A stretch of 64,000 nt of DNA from Methylocystis sp. MJC1 (GCF_026427715.1 NZ_CP107558.1:1091001-1155000), one strand, 5' to 3'; counted from the first letter of the stretch, positions 34,922-44,585 are shown. The notes: generated from the sequence alone by a model not told the origin. A program made the numbers and translations.

Positions 34922-35587
34922 ATGCCCGAGGACGTCGATCTTCCCCATTATCTGCGGATGATCGCAGCGGCCATCGCGGCGCTCGCGGGCCTTTACTATC
35001 TCCTATCTCGCCGCGGAAAGGATGCTTTCACATCCGCGGATACGGAGGCGTCAATTTCTAGCTCGGATTGGCGGCCGGCGTTGGATCGACATTCGTCTGT
35101 CCCGCGGCATTTGCCGGAGAATCCGTTTTCCGGCTCGGAGAATTTGGCGGATTTCTGCATCGAAATCGAGGACGCCGCCAAGGCGAGCGCGCTGATGAGC
35201 CGCGCGGTGGGCCTCATCTATTTCGAATTTCCGAAGCTCGTCTCGGGCGCCGCTACAGGAGAGGCGTCAATTGGCGCTCTCGCCGACGATTTCCGACTCG
35301 CCTTGCGCCCAACCGATCATGTCGCCCTATTGGGGCAGGACCAGATAGTGGTCGTCGTCTGCCTGCTCGCGTGCAGGAAAGATCTGGAGACAGTTGCGTC
35401 GCGCTTGAGCGCCGCGGCGCGTCGGCGCGGGGCCATCGAGGAGGGCGCGCCGTCGCTTCCTGTGGGGCTAGCCATGTATCCGTCGGACGGCCTCGAGGGC
35501 CAGGCTTTGATCGATGCGGCAAGAAAGCATTATCGGGACCTGTGGCCCACGAAGGAGAAACCGGAGACGCCTGCTGCGGGTGGCTAG
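34922..35587 (+). CDS. Membrane protein with degenerate GGDEF-like domain
   Basis: A 221-residue protein with one N-terminal helix (MIAAAIAALAGLYYLL) and a C-terminal region shaped like a diguanylate cyclase: RPTDHVALLGQDQIVVVVCL stands where RxxDxxARLGGDEFxxLL is expected, and PVGLAMYPSDGLEGQALIDA ARKHY matches SIGIAxYPxDGxxxxxLLxxAD. The GGDEF motif is GQDQI (138-142), so cyclase activity is not expected. It could bind nucleotide or be a scaffolding relic. Divergent from the L,D-transpeptidase. Confidence 0.6.
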   Translation: MPEDVDLPHYLRMIAAAIAALAGLYYLLSRRGKDAFTSADTEASISSSDWRPALDRHSSVPRHLPENPFSGSENLADFCIEIEDAAKASALMSRAVGLIYFEFPKLVSGAATGEASIGALADDFRLALRPTDHVALLGQDQIVVVVCLLACRKDLETVASRLSAAARRRGAIEEGAPSLPVGLAMYPSDGLEGQALIDAARKHYRDLWPTKEKPETPAAGG

Positions 35588-35791
35588 AAGCGGCCAACGG
35601 CGACGGCCGTCGTGCAGTTAAGATCGGGCGATCGTGACCGGCAAAGGGGTTTTCTCGTCTCCGTCGCTAAGCGCGCGCAAGGCGCTTGCCTCGCTGCGTC
35701 AGCCCCTTTTTGTCCGCGGGCGAGGAACAACCCCGGGCGCCTCCGGTTGATCCGTCACGGGAAATGGGGGGCTCCAACCGAGGGTCTATAG

Positions 35792-36088
35792 ATGCCGCTC
35801 TTTAGACGAAACAAGGATTACGCGAGCAGCCTCAACTCCGCCGCCAGGCAGGCCATCTCGGCTTCCGATCAGCTCGGGCGCATGGCGGAGGAAGGCGTCG
35901 ATCAGGCCTCTGCGGCCCTCGCCAATGTCCGCGAGCAAAGCCAACAAGCAGTAGAAAACGCGAGCGAAACCTTCTCGGACCTGCGCTCGACGGTCGAAAC
36001 GTCGGTCCGCGCTCAGCCTATAACAGCCCTCCTGATCGCGGCGATCGCCGGGATGGCGGTCGGGGCTCTTTTGAGGCCAGGGAAATAG
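35792..36088 (+). CDS. DUF883/ElaB-like small membrane protein
   Basis: A 98-residue protein with a long amphipathic, alanine- and glutamine-rich helical region (DQASAALANVREQSQQAVEN ASETF) and a C-terminal glycine-rich helix (PITALLIAAIAGMAVGALLR PGK). This is the layout of ElaB/YqjD-type proteins, which anchor ribosomes or other partners to the inner membrane in stationary phase. GAGGG lies upstream. A strong bidirectional terminator separates it from ubiA. Confidence 0.75.
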   Translation: MPLFRRNKDYASSLNSAARQAISASDQLGRMAEEGVDQASAALANVREQSQQAVENASETFSDLRSTVETSVRAQPITALLIAAIAGMAVGALLRPGK

Positions 36089-36125
36089 GGGCGACAAGCC
36101 AGGTCGCGGATTGTTGCACTTTTCG

Positions 36126-36159
36126 GGCGCGAGGCGGCGAACGCCTCGCGCCGAGTTTT
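36126..36159. terminator. Bidirectional terminator between DUF883-type gene and ubiA
   Basis: GGCGCGAGGCG (36126-36136) and CGCCTCGCGCC (36142-36152) form a perfect 11-bp stem with a 5-base loop, followed by GAGTTTT on plus and preceded by an AT-rich TTTTCG. The flanking genes converge here. Confidence 0.75.
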
Positions 36160-36175
36160 CGTACGTAAGCGCGCG

Positions 36176-37129
36176 TCAGATCCCGCCGGCGAGGCTCTGC
36201 AAGATAAAGCCGCCGAACAACAGAAGACCCGCGTCCCGGTTCGAGCGGAACAGCTTCAGCGCGATCGCCGGCGGGGCGTCCTCGCGCGTCAGCGACGTCT
36301 GCCAAGCAAGATGCGCCACATAGGCCGCGACGCCGAGATAAGAGAAAACGCCGCCGCCGCTCCCATAGGCCGCGAGCGTCGCGCAGAGCGCCGAGCCGGC
36401 ATAAAGCCCACCGACCGCCATCTTCACATGCGCGCCGAAGAGCCGCGCCGTCGAGCGCACGCCCGCGATGGCGTCGTCGCGCACGTCCTGCAAAGCGTAG
36501 ATTGTGTCGAAGCCGATCGTCCAGAGAATGCAGCTCGCATAAAGAAACAGGGCCGGCAGGCCAAGCGCGCCGGTCTGCGCCGTCCAGCCGAGCATCGCCC
36601 CATAGGCGAAGGCGAAGCCGAGGATCGCTTGCGGCCAGGACGTGAAGCGCTTGGCGAAGGGATAGACCGCCACAATCAAAAGCGAAAGAAAGCCGAGCGC
36701 GATTGTGTAGCCGTTGAAGGAGAGCAGCACCGCAAGGCCGATGAGACATTGCGCGACGATGAACCAGAGCGCCGCGCGCGGCGAGACGCGACCGCTGGCG
36801 AGCGGGCGGTTACGGGTGCGCTCGACCTTGGCGTCGATCTTGCGGTCGACATAGTCGTTATAGGTCGAGCCGGCGCCGCGCATCACGACGGCGCCGACGA
36901 AGAAAAGCGTCAAATGCCAAAGATTGGGCGCTTGGCGCAGGGCCGCCGAGGCCATAGCGCTCGACTCCCAGCAGGGAAGCAGCAGGAGCCACCAGCCAAT
37001 GGGCCGATCGAGCCGCGCGAGCTGGACATAGGGCCGCAGCCATTCGGGCGCGTAGCGCCAGAGCGGATGGCTTGTCTGAGCGTCGGGGAGGGCGGTTCCC
37101 GCGCCGCCGTCTTGCTGCGCAAGGCTCAC
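36176..37129 (-). CDS. ubiA: 4-hydroxybenzoate polyprenyltransferase
   Basis: A 317-residue prenyltransferase with about nine helices that attaches the polyprenyl tail to 4-hydroxybenzoate in ubiquinone synthesis. The first aspartate-rich motif is GAGSTYNDYVDRKIDAKVER TRNRPLASG, and the second DTIYALQDVRDD. LDRPIGWWLLLLPCWES near the N-terminus is typical of the proteobacterial enzyme. Its start overlaps the stop of the preceding exported-protein gene by four bases (ATGA). Confidence 0.95.
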   Translation of the reverse strand: MSLAQQDGGAGTALPDAQTSHPLWRYAPEWLRPYVQLARLDRPIGWWLLLLPCWESSAMASAALRQAPNLWHLTLFFVGAVVMRGAGSTYNDYVDRKIDAKVERTRNRPLASGRVSPRAALWFIVAQCLIGLAVLLSFNGYTIALGFLSLLIVAVYPFAKRFTSWPQAILGFAFAYGAMLGWTAQTGALGLPALFLYASCILWTIGFDTIYALQDVRDDAIAGVRSTARLFGAHVKMAVGGLYAGSALCATLAAYGSGGGVFSYLGVAAYVAHLAWQTSLTREDAPPAIALKLFRSNRDAGLLLFGGFILQSLAGGI

Positions 37130-37578
37130 AGCGGGCCGGCGGGGAGCTTGGGCGGCGCGCCCATGCCGCCGCCACTTGCCGCCTGCTCGCGCTGCTGCTC
37201 CATCATCTGCTTCATTTTCGCCGCGGCGGTGCAGGCCTGGGATGCGAAAGTCTTCGTCTTGGCGCCGGCCTGCTTGAAGCCGTCCACGACATTATCCGGA
37301 ATGTTGCACCATTCCTTGTTCTTGCTCATGTAGCCGAGCATCTCGCTCTCGACGGCGACAAGCTTTTTGGCGGCGGGGCAGGCGGCGTTCGGGTCCATCT
37401 TACCCTTGCCGGCCTTCCCGATATTGTTGAGCGCTTGGATTTGCGCCATGCGGCGTTCCGTCAGCTTCTGGAAGTCCTCCTGGCAGGATTGCGCATTGGC
37501 GACGCCAGCGCCGGCGAGCAGCGCCAGGGCGGAGAGGCCCGAAACCGAGCGCAAGAAGGTGGAGGGGCTGAACTTCAT
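37126..37578 (-). CDS. Conserved exported protein, unknown
   Basis: A 150-residue protein with a signal peptide (SGLSALALLAGAGVANAQ) and a mature helical part with five cysteines (SCQEDFQKLTERRMAQIQAL, AACPAAKK, EWCNIPDNVV, QACTAAAKMKQMM) and a proline/glycine-rich C-terminus. It is translationally coupled to ubiA. Function not recognised; the conserved cysteine spacing suggests a periplasmic disulfide-stabilised helical bundle. Confidence 0.72.
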   Translation of the reverse strand: MKFSPSTFLRSVSGLSALALLAGAGVANAQSCQEDFQKLTERRMAQIQALNNIGKAGKGKMDPNAACPAAKKLVAVESEMLGYMSKNKEWCNIPDNVVDGFKQAGAKTKTFASQACTAAAKMKQMMEQQREQAASGGGMGAPPKLPAGPL

Positions 37579-37743
37579 TCGTTTGGACCCGCTTTCAAAG
37601 CAGCTTTCTGTTAACAGCAGGCTTGCCGCCCGCGCAAGTTTTGGTCAACCTGTCCGCGCACAAAGCGGCGCCTTCATGGCGGCGGCGCTGCGGCGGAACA
37701 CCGCGCGCGCCAAATCCAGACGCCATCAAGTCGGGACTCCATC

Positions 37744-38496
37744 TTGTCACATTATGATTTTTCCGCGCAACGGCTCTTCGTGGAGGCGGCGCTCGCGCCG
37801 GGCGCCGACATCGTCCCGCCGCCCGAGGCGCTCAATTACCTTCTCAACGTGCTGCGGCTTCGCGAGGGCGACGCCATTCTTTTGTTCAATGGGCGGGATG
37901 GCGAGTTTCTCGCGCATCTTTCTGCCGTAACGCGGCGTTCCGCGACGTTGCGGGTCGGCAGGCTTCTGCGGGCGCAGACGCCGATCGCCGATCTTGATTA
38001 CTGCTTCGCGCCTTTGAAGCAGGCGCGCCTCGATTATATGGCGCAGAAAGCGACGGAAATGGGGGCCGGGCGGCTTGTTCCCGTCATTACCAACCGCACG
38101 CAGGTTCGGCGCGTCAATTCGGCGCGGCTGCGGGCGAACGCCATAGAGGCCGCCGAGCAATGCGGCGTGCTTGCCGTGCCCGAATCGCTGGAAGCGGTTG
38201 ACCTCGCCGATTTCTTATCCGGCTTTCCCGCGCGGAGGCTGCTCGTTTTCTGCGACGAGGATGCGCCGATCGCCAATCCCTTCGCCGCGCTCTCGGGGCG
38301 ATCGGGGGAGGGCGTCAGCGTGCTTATCGGCCCTGAGGGCGGGTTCGACGAACACGAGCGCGCCGCCATCGCGCGCGTCTCGAATGTCGCTCGAATCTCA
38401 CTCGGGCCGAGGGTGCTGCGCGCGGATACCGCAGCGGTCGCGGCCCTAGCGATCGTGCAGGCCGCTATCGGCGATTGGGATAGTAACGTGCTGTAA
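37744..38496 (+). CDS. rsmE: 16S rRNA (uracil-1498-N3)-methyltransferase
   Basis: A 250-residue SPOUT-fold methyltransferase. Family marks are HYDFSAQRLFVEAAL, QKATEMGAGRLVPVITNRTQ, the knot segments VSVLIGPEGGFDEHERAAI and SLGPRVLRADTAAVAALAIV QA. The start is TTG 37744: the conserved N-terminus begins immediately after it and no ATG or GTG fits. The rare start codon may limit expression. Confidence 0.93.
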   Translation: MSHYDFSAQRLFVEAALAPGADIVPPPEALNYLLNVLRLREGDAILLFNGRDGEFLAHLSAVTRRSATLRVGRLLRAQTPIADLDYCFAPLKQARLDYMAQKATEMGAGRLVPVITNRTQVRRVNSARLRANAIEAAEQCGVLAVPESLEAVDLADFLSGFPARRLLVFCDEDAPIANPFAALSGRSGEGVSVLIGPEGGFDEHERAAIARVSNVARISLGPRVLRADTAAVAALAIVQAAIGDWDSNVL

Positions 38497-38736
38497 CGAG
38501 ACCTTAATCAAATCTGTCGGCGTAAACGGAAAATAAATGTCAATGTGTTGTTTTTCCACAACAGCGAAAGGGCGCCAAAGATTGGGACACGATGCTGCCA
38601 CGATGTTTAGGTCTAGTGTCCAGATCGCGGGAGCGAGTCGCATTGAGTGCGCTCAGATCCCTTCTGCTGAAATTATTCCGGCTCGAGATTGTGACGGCCC
38701 ACTTGTCGTCCAATCTGAAGAGAGGCTGATCGCCTG

Positions 38737-39042
38737 ATGATGTTCGCCAATTTCCGCACCTTTGCGCCACTCGGCCTTACCGCGGGTCTGGCAATTGTCG
38801 TGTCTCTAAATGTTTCTCCCGCAAAAGCTGAAACGCAGAATCATTGCGCGCGCTATGGCGCGGATTATGTCGCCGTTTCGGGCTCGAATGGTTGTGTGAA
38901 GATCGGCGGTCATGTGCGCGTTGATATCCCGCGCGCCCCAGCCGCGCCGATGGGCTATGCGGCATTGGGCGACAGCGTGCAGCGCGCTTCGCACCTTCAG
39001 CCGATGGCGCCATTCGGCCTCAACGATCTCTTCCCGCGCTGA
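38737..39042 (+). CDS. Small exported protein with porin-type N-terminal motif
   Basis: A 101-residue protein. After a signal peptide (GLTAGLAIVVSLNVSPAKAE) it reads CARYGADYVAVSGSNGCVKI GGHVRVDIP, which is the conserved beginning of alphaproteobacterial Porin_2 barrels (CxxYGxGFxxxPGxxxCxxIGGxVR). The rest of the barrel is missing: the protein ends 45 residues later with no strand pattern. It has its own terminator. So it is either a truncated porin relic or a small secreted protein using only this disulfide-closed module. Confidence 0.65.
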   Translation: MMFANFRTFAPLGLTAGLAIVVSLNVSPAKAETQNHCARYGADYVAVSGSNGCVKIGGHVRVDIPRAPAAPMGYAALGDSVQRASHLQPMAPFGLNDLFPR

Positions 39043-39053
39043 GCAGGGAAGAC

Positions 39054-39081
39054 CATCCCGCGCTTGGCCGCGGGATGTTTT
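39054..39081 (+). terminator. Rho-independent terminator
   Basis: CATCCCGCG (39054-39062) pairs with CGCGGGATG (39069-39077) across a 6-base loop, then TTTTA. It follows the porin-motif gene by a few bases and lies just before the convergent gshA stop. Confidence 0.75.
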
Positions 39082-39084
39082 ATG

Positions 39085-40473
39085 TCAGAGCGGTATGACG
39101 CAATCCCTGAAGGCGCCGTCGACCGAGCCGCCCCAAGGGCCATGAAAGGCCTCCAGCCGCTCCTGCGCCAAAGTGCGACCTTCCGAGATTATCTTTTCGA
39201 GAGGCGCGAGATAGATCGTCTCGTCTTCCCCTTGTGCGTTCACGCGCGCCCGCTGCTCGAGGCCCGCCTTCGCGAGAGCGAGTATATCCCGCCCGATCTC
39301 CCGCAAGCTGCGACCGTCGATTGTCGCGTCGAGGGCGAGGGTGGGAACGTCCTCGCGCAGCCGCTGGCGCGCCGCCGCGCTCCACCCCTTGGTGAGCTGG
39401 AGCGCCTGGTCGAGCGCAACGCTGTCATAGAAGAGTCCGGCGAATAGCGCAGGCAGGGCGGTCATATGGGCGCGCGGGCCGCCGTCGGCGCCGCGCATTT
39501 CGAGATAGGTCTTGAGCCGGACCTCGGGAAAGATCGTCGAAAGGTGGTTCGCCCAGTCGGATATGACGGCGCGCTCGCCCGGCAACTGCGGCAGGCGGCC
39601 TTCGAGCAGGTCGCGGAAGCTTGCGCCCGCGACATCATGATAGATGTCGCCGCGCTTGACGAAATACATCGGCACGTCCAGCGCGTAATCGACATAACGC
39701 TCGAAGCCGAAGCCTTCTTCGAAAGCGAAAGGCAGCATGCCCGTTCGGTCGGCGTCGGTGTCGAGCCAGATCGTGGAGCGTTCGGATAGCCGGCCGGTGG
39801 GCTTGCCGTCCAGGAAGGGCGAATTGGCGAAAAGCGCCGTGACCAGCGGCTGCAGCGCGAGGCCGACCCTGACTTTCTCGACCATGTCCTTTTCGCTGAC
39901 GAAGTCGAGATTGGCCTGGATCGTCGCGGTGCGAAACATCATGTCGAGGCCGCGCGAGCCGACCTTCGGCATATAGGCGGCCATGATCTTGTAGCGCTGC
40001 TTCGGCATGGCCGGCGTCTCGGCGCGCGACCACTTCGGGCTTGCGCCAAGATCGAGAAATTCGACCCCCAGAGAATGCGCCACGCCCGCCAGCGCCGAAA
40101 GATGCGCGTCGAGCTCGGCCGCCGTTGCGTGGATATCGAGTAACGGTGCGCCGGAAAGCTCGAATTGCCCGCCTGGCTCTATGGAGATCGCGCCGCCGCC
40201 TTCCGTCTGGGCGAGACCGATGAGCGCCTCGCGGTCCATGATGGGCTCCCAACCGGTCGCTTCCTGGACGCCCTCGAGCAGGCGGCCGACGCCACAGCGC
40301 CCGCCGTCACAGCCATAGGGAACCGGCGCCAGCAGATCGGAGTAGAAGGCGATTTTTTCGTGTTCCGTGCCGACGCGTAACGGCGCGCCGGAGCCTTTGC
40401 AACCGGCTGCGAGCCATTCCACCAGCGCGTCTCGGGACGCAATCGGCGTCGAATCAGTTACGTCGCGAGCCAT
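39085..40473 (-). CDS. gshA: Glutamate-cysteine ligase
   Basis: A 462-residue ligase of the plant/alphaproteobacterial type, which makes gamma-glutamylcysteine, the first step to glutathione. Conserved stretches are PLRVGTEHEKIAFYSD, ISIEPGGQFELSGAPL, RTATIQANLDFVSEKDMVEK and FAFEEGFGFERYVDYALDVP MYF. Start ATG 40473 (MARDVTDSTPIASRDALVEW) is supported by family similarity; the longer frame upstream is not conserved. It stands alone. Confidence 0.93.
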   Translation of the reverse strand: MARDVTDSTPIASRDALVEWLAAGCKGSGAPLRVGTEHEKIAFYSDLLAPVPYGCDGGRCGVGRLLEGVQEATGWEPIMDREALIGLAQTEGGGAISIEPGGQFELSGAPLLDIHATAAELDAHLSALAGVAHSLGVEFLDLGASPKWSRAETPAMPKQRYKIMAAYMPKVGSRGLDMMFRTATIQANLDFVSEKDMVEKVRVGLALQPLVTALFANSPFLDGKPTGRLSERSTIWLDTDADRTGMLPFAFEEGFGFERYVDYALDVPMYFVKRGDIYHDVAGASFRDLLEGRLPQLPGERAVISDWANHLSTIFPEVRLKTYLEMRGADGGPRAHMTALPALFAGLFYDSVALDQALQLTKGWSAAARQRLREDVPTLALDATIDGRSLREIGRDILALAKAGLEQRARVNAQGEDETIYLAPLEKIISEGRTLAQERLEAFHGPWGGSVDGAFRDCVIPL

Positions 40474-40766
40474 TTTTTGACTTATTTTTCCGTTTGATAG
40501 CGGTCGTAGCGACCAAAAGAGCGCGCGGTGAAGGAAGGCAGGGCCGCGCCAAGTTCTAGGATACGCGAGAGGCTGGCGTGGCGCCAAGCGGTCGGCGCAG
40601 ATGGATGCCGGAAAAGCAGACTGGATGCAAGAGCGGGCCGCCAGCGCCGTTGGCGCCTTGCTTGCTTTTAGGGATGCCCAAGTGGAGGCGCGCCTCCTCG
40701 ATCGGGAGCGTCGCCGTTAAGCGTTTGGAGAGTTTTCTGGCCTTATCTTTTTCGCGTGGAGGCCCG

Positions 40767-40934
40767 ATGCGCAGCTTGTTTCATCGTTTCATCGCGAACG
40801 AAGGCGGGGCGACCGCGATCGAATACGCAGTGATCGCGTCGCTTGTTTCAATCATCATCGTCGGCGCGACGACGGCCATCGGAACGCAGATGTCGACCTT
40901 GTACTTTGGCAAGCTCGGCTCTAAATTCAATTGA
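40767..40934 (+). CDS. Flp-type pilin
   Basis: A 55-residue Flp/Fap pilin with the short leader (MRSLFHRFIANEGG), the cleavage region GGATAIEYAVIASLVSIIIV and the processing glutamate in IEYA. GGAGG lies four bases upstream of ATG 40767. Such pilins are exported by a Tad/Cpa machine, which is not in this window, so this is an orphan subunit relative to what is visible. Confidence 0.85.
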   Translation: MRSLFHRFIANEGGATAIEYAVIASLVSIIIVGATTAIGTQMSTLYFGKLGSKFN

Positions 40935-41209
40935 AATCTGACGCCCGCAGCAAGGCGCCGTAACGAACCGCCCATTGTCGCCTAAGGGCCATCTTACTCG
41001 GCCGAGGACGCGCGGGGGCGCCGCCGCCTTCATCCGGCTGCCAAGGGCAGCCTCCCGCCCAGCGCTTTGGCAGGGCGCTTGACAGACTCGGACCGGCGCC
41101 ACATTCCTTCGAGCCAATCGACGCCAAATATGGGCGGACGTCCAGACGGGCGAGACGCCACCCGAGCCGCCGGCGAAGCCGCGCGGCGCCCATTGCCGAA
41201 GGCGCCCAA

Positions 41210-42178
41210 ATGAATGCTCAGCCACGCGGGATGAAACCGCCGCTCAAGATTCTCCTTTGCTCGCCGCGCGGATTCTGCGCCGGCGTGGTGCGCGCGATCG
41301 ACGCCGTCGAGCGCGCCCTCGCGAAATATGGACCGCCGGTTTATGTGCGTCACGAGATCGTCCACAATCGTTACGTCGTGGAGTCGCTGAAATCCAAAGG
41401 CGCGGTTTTCGTCGAGGAGCTCGATGAAATTCCCTCGACCGACGCGCCCGTGATCTTCTCCGCTCATGGCGTGGCCAAATCCGTTTCCGCGGAGGCGCAG
41501 GAGCGCAAGCTTCTCGCCATCGACGCGACCTGCCCGCTTGTCACCAAGGTGCATCGCGAAGCGGAAATCCACTGGAAGCGCGGCCGGCGCGTGCTGCTTG
41601 TCGGCCACTCGGGCCATCCGGAGGTCGTCGGGACAATGGGGCAGTTGCCCGAGGGCGCGGTGGTGCTCGTGGAATCCATCGACGACATCCAGGCGTTGAG
41701 TTTCACGGACGAGAATAATCTCGCCTATGTCACTCAAACCACCCTGTCGCTTGACGACTCTCAGGAGATCGTCACTGCGCTGACGAAGCGCTTTCCAGGG
41801 ATTGTGGGCCCTCACAAGGAAGACATCTGCTACGCGACGACGAATCGCCAGGCTGCGGTGAAGCAAGTCGCGCCGACCGTCGACGCGGTGATTGTCGTGG
41901 GCTCGCCGAATTCGTCGAATTCGCAGCGGCTGCGCGAAGTGGCGGAGCGAGCCGGCGCCCCGGCCCAGCTCGTGCAGGGCAAGCGTGAAATCGACTGGTC
42001 GATCTTCGGCTCCATTGGCTCGCTGGGCATCACCGCCGGCGCCTCTGCGCCGGAAGTGCTCGTTGAGGAAATCATGGACGCTTTCGCAGAGCGCTATGAT
42101 ATCTCGGTCGAAACGGTCTCGACCGCCGACGAAAGCGTCTCCTTCCCACTGCCGAAGGAGCTGCGGGCGCTCGCCTGA
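41210..42178 (+). CDS. ispH: 4-hydroxy-3-methylbut-2-enyl diphosphate reductase
   Basis: A 322-residue [4Fe-4S] enzyme, the last step of the MEP isoprenoid pathway, giving IPP and DMAPP (which also feed hopanoids and ubiquinone). The three cluster cysteines are in [25 protein letters not shown] and [11 protein letters not shown], with active-site segments [19 protein letters not shown] and [11 protein letters not shown]. It is the first gene of a tight ispH-thrB-rnhA run. Confidence 0.96.
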   Translation: MNAQPRGMKPPLKILLCSPRGFCAGVVRAIDAVERALAKYGPPVYVRHEIVHNRYVVESLKSKGAVFVEELDEIPSTDAPVIFSAHGVAKSVSAEAQERKLLAIDATCPLVTKVHREAEIHWKRGRRVLLVGHSGHPEVVGTMGQLPEGAVVLVESIDDIQALSFTDENNLAYVTQTTLSLDDSQEIVTALTKRFPGIVGPHKEDICYATTNRQAAVKQVAPTVDAVIVVGSPNSSNSQRLREVAERAGAPAQLVQGKREIDWSIFGSIGSLGITAGASAPEVLVEEIMDAFAERYDISVETVSTADESVSFPLPKELRALA

Positions 42179-42205
42179 TGGGGCGTCGCTCTCGGAAAGA
42201 GACCC

Positions 42206-43153
42206 ATGGCCGTTTACACGCAGGTTGACGATGCGGAGCTGCTCGCTTTCCTCGCAACCTATGACATCGGCGACCTCCTCTCCTGCAAGGGCATTGCCGA
42301 GGGGGTCGAGAACTCGAACTACTATCTGCACACGAGCGCCGGAAGCTTCATCCTCACGCTGTATGAAAGGCGCGTGGCGGAGGCGGACCTGCCATTTTTT
42401 CTCGGACTGATGGAGCATCTCGCGCGGCGCGGCGTCACGTGCCCGCAGCCCGTGCCCAACCGGGCCGGCGAGCCGCTTGGGCGCCTCGCGGGTCGGCCGG
42501 CGGTCATCGTTACTTTCCTGGACGGCTATTCGGTGCATCGGCCCGAGGTCGCCCATTGCGCGGCGCTCGGCGCGGCGCTGGCGCAGCTGCATCTCGCCGG
42601 CGCGGATTTTCCGTTGCGGCGTCTCAACGCGCTTTCGCTCGGGGCCTGGCGCCCGCTTTTCGCGCCCTCCGCCGTCCACGCCGACGAGGTGGAGCCGGGG
42701 CTGCGCGAGACCGTCGAGGCGGAGCTCGACTATCTTGAACAAAACTGGCCCCGCGATCTGCCCAGCGGCGTCATCCATGCAGATCTTTTTCCGGACAACG
42801 CCTTTTTCCTGGGCGACAAGATGTCGGGCGTGATCGATTTCTATTTCGCCTGCAATGACGCCTACGCCTACGATCTTGCGATCTGCCTGAACGCCTGGTG
42901 TTTCGACGAGGCTCATCGCTTCGAGATGGAGAAGGGCGCCGCGCTTCTTTCTGCCTATCGCCGCGTCCGGCCCTTGGACGACGCGGAGCTCGACGCTTTC
43001 CCGACGCTCGCCCGCGGCGCGGCGATGCGTTTTCTTCTCACGCGCTATGTCGATTGGCTGAACGTGCCGAAGGGCGCCTTGGTGCGGCCCAAGGACCCGC
43101 GCGAATATCTCGCCAAGCTTCGCTTCCACCAGACGGCCGGCGCCTTTCTATGA
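42206..43153 (+). CDS. thrB: Homoserine kinase (ThrB type II)
   Basis: A 315-residue aminoglycoside-phosphotransferase-fold kinase that phosphorylates homoserine for threonine synthesis in alphaproteobacteria. Seen are [24 protein letters not shown], the catalytic [30 protein letters not shown], and [12 protein letters not shown]. It starts 27 bases after ispH, and its stop overlaps the rnhA start. Confidence 0.93.
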   Translation: MAVYTQVDDAELLAFLATYDIGDLLSCKGIAEGVENSNYYLHTSAGSFILTLYERRVAEADLPFFLGLMEHLARRGVTCPQPVPNRAGEPLGRLAGRPAVIVTFLDGYSVHRPEVAHCAALGAALAQLHLAGADFPLRRLNALSLGAWRPLFAPSAVHADEVEPGLRETVEAELDYLEQNWPRDLPSGVIHADLFPDNAFFLGDKMSGVIDFYFACNDAYAYDLAICLNAWCFDEAHRFEMEKGAALLSAYRRVRPLDDAELDAFPTLARGAAMRFLLTRYVDWLNVPKGALVRPKDPREYLAKLRFHQTAGAFL

Positions 43154-43608
43154 CGCGCCGCGTCGCGATTTGGACCGACGGGGCCTGTTCCGGCAATCCC
43201 GGCCCCGGCGGCTGGGGCGCGATATTGCGCTTTGGCGATGTCGAGAAGGAGCTTTCCGGCGGCGAGCCGCTGACGACTAACAACCGCATGGAGCTGATGG
43301 CGGCAATCATGGCGCTGGAGGCTCTGACGCGTCCCTGCGCAATTGACCTCTACACGGACTCGCAATATGTGCGCGGCGGCGTCACCTCTTGGATCAAGAA
43401 CTGGAAGACGCGCGGCTGGAAGACAGCGGACCGCAAGCCGGTGAAGAACGTCGAGCTTTGGCAAAGGCTCGAGGCCGCTGAGGAGCGGCACGACGTCGCC
43501 TGGCATTGGGTGCGGGGCCATTCGGGGGATGAGATGAACGAGCGCGCGGACGCGCTGGCGCGCGCCGGCATGGCGCCTTTCCTTCGGTCGCGGCGCGCTC
43601 CGGGCTGA
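43150..43608 (+). CDS. rnhA: Ribonuclease HI
   Basis: A 152-residue RNase HI that degrades RNA in RNA-DNA hybrids. The carboxylate active site is complete: D in [19 protein letters not shown] in [16 protein letters not shown] in LYTDSQYV and D in [12 protein letters not shown]. The basic handle ([18 protein letters not shown]) is present. The ATG overlaps the thrB stop (ATGA). A strong terminator follows. Confidence 0.96.
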   Translation: MTRRVAIWTDGACSGNPGPGGWGAILRFGDVEKELSGGEPLTTNNRMELMAAIMALEALTRPCAIDLYTDSQYVRGGVTSWIKNWKTRGWKTADRKPVKNVELWQRLEAAEERHDVAWHWVRGHSGDEMNERADALARAGMAPFLRSRRAPG

Positions 43609-43680
43609 GCCGGACTTGTAAGGCGTTCATCCACGCCTATTTCTTGATTAAACCCAGGTATTCTCTTCTCTGGACCCTAA

Positions 43681-43710
43681 GGGCGCGGCGCGTAGCCGCG
43701 CCCCTTTTTT
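43681..43710 (+). terminator. Rho-independent terminator of the ispH-thrB-rnhA operon
   Basis: A perfect 9-bp GC stem (GGGCGCGGC / GCCGCGCCC, 5-base loop) directly followed by CTTTTTT. Confidence 0.88.
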
Positions 43711-43811
43711 GGCCCATGCGGCGCGAGATCCACGCGCGCCCAGATTTCGCTGCGAACAATCCTGCTGTTAATCTGTAGCCAGGCGCAGAGCTGCGTCGGG
43801 ATGGAGCGAGT

Positions 43812-44585
43812 ATGAACAGGCATTTTCTGGCGCGCGTTGCGGTCGCGGCGCTTCTCATTGCAACCCCGCTTCATGCCCAGGACATGCTTCAGGGCGTCGA
43901 TCTTTCGCAGCCGGCCTATTCGCAGGCCGAGATGACGCGCGCCGAGGTCGAGGCGGCGCTTGACGCCCAGAAGACCGATTTCTCGGGAAAGAGCCTCAAC
44001 GGCCTCGACCTCTCCCGTCTCGATCTTTCGGGAGCAAATTTCCGCGCGGCGCGTCTCAACAAGGTTCGGCTTTCTGGCGCCAAGCTCGATGGCGCCGTTC
44101 TCGATCAGGCTTGGCTGATGGAGGCCGATCTTACCGGCGCTTCGCTGAAGGGCGCGCACGCCTTCGCAGCGCAGATGCAGCGCATGAACGCCGATGGCGC
44201 CGATTTCTCCGGCGCGCGCCTCGCTGGCGATCTGACGGGCGCCTCGCTACGCGGCGCCAGGTTCGATCACGCGGATCTCTCCGCCGACATGAAGAACCAG
44301 TCCATGGGGCTGATGCGCGCCGTCTTGCGTTCGGCGCATCTTGAAAACGCTCTGCTTCGCAAAGCCAATCTGATGAGCGCGGATTTGCGTTTCGCGCATG
44401 CCGCCGGCGCCGATTTCACGGATGCAAATCTGATGAACGCCGATGGGGCCGGGGCAGATTTCACCGGGGCGATTTTCGCCGGCGCCAACACCAAGGACCT
44501 CGATCTCGACTCCGCGCAAATCGACGCGGCGACGGAAGGCGCGCTGCAGAAGGCGCAGCATCTCGACCGCGCGCGTCGCCAATGA
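43812..44585 (+). CDS. Exported pentapeptide-repeat protein
   Basis: A 257-residue protein with a signal peptide (RVAVAALLIATPLHAQ) followed by about 30 pentapeptide units of the A(D/N)LxG kind, for example LSRLDLSGANFRAARLNKVR and ADGADFSGARLAGDLTGASL. These form a right-handed quadrilateral beta-helix. Unlike gyrase-protecting members this one is periplasmic, so its partner is unknown. It is coupled by a four-base overlap to the following ROK kinase gene. Confidence 0.85.
   Translation: MNRHFLARVAVAALLIATPLHAQDMLQGVDLSQPAYSQAEMTRAEVEAALDAQKTDFSGKSLNGLDLSRLDLSGANFRAARLNKVRLSGAKLDGAVLDQAWLMEADLTGASLKGAHAFAAQMQRMNADGADFSGARLAGDLTGASLRGARFDHADLSADMKNQSMGLMRAVLRSAHLENALLRKANLMSADLRFAHAAGADFTDANLMNADGAGADFTGAIFAGANTKDLDLDSAQIDAATEGALQKAQHLDRARRQ

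Noticed and set aside
41030-43129. A 699-residue minus-strand open frame across ispH and thrB
   Set aside because: It covers two well-supported plus-strand genes and has no recognisable fold; a GC-driven shadow.
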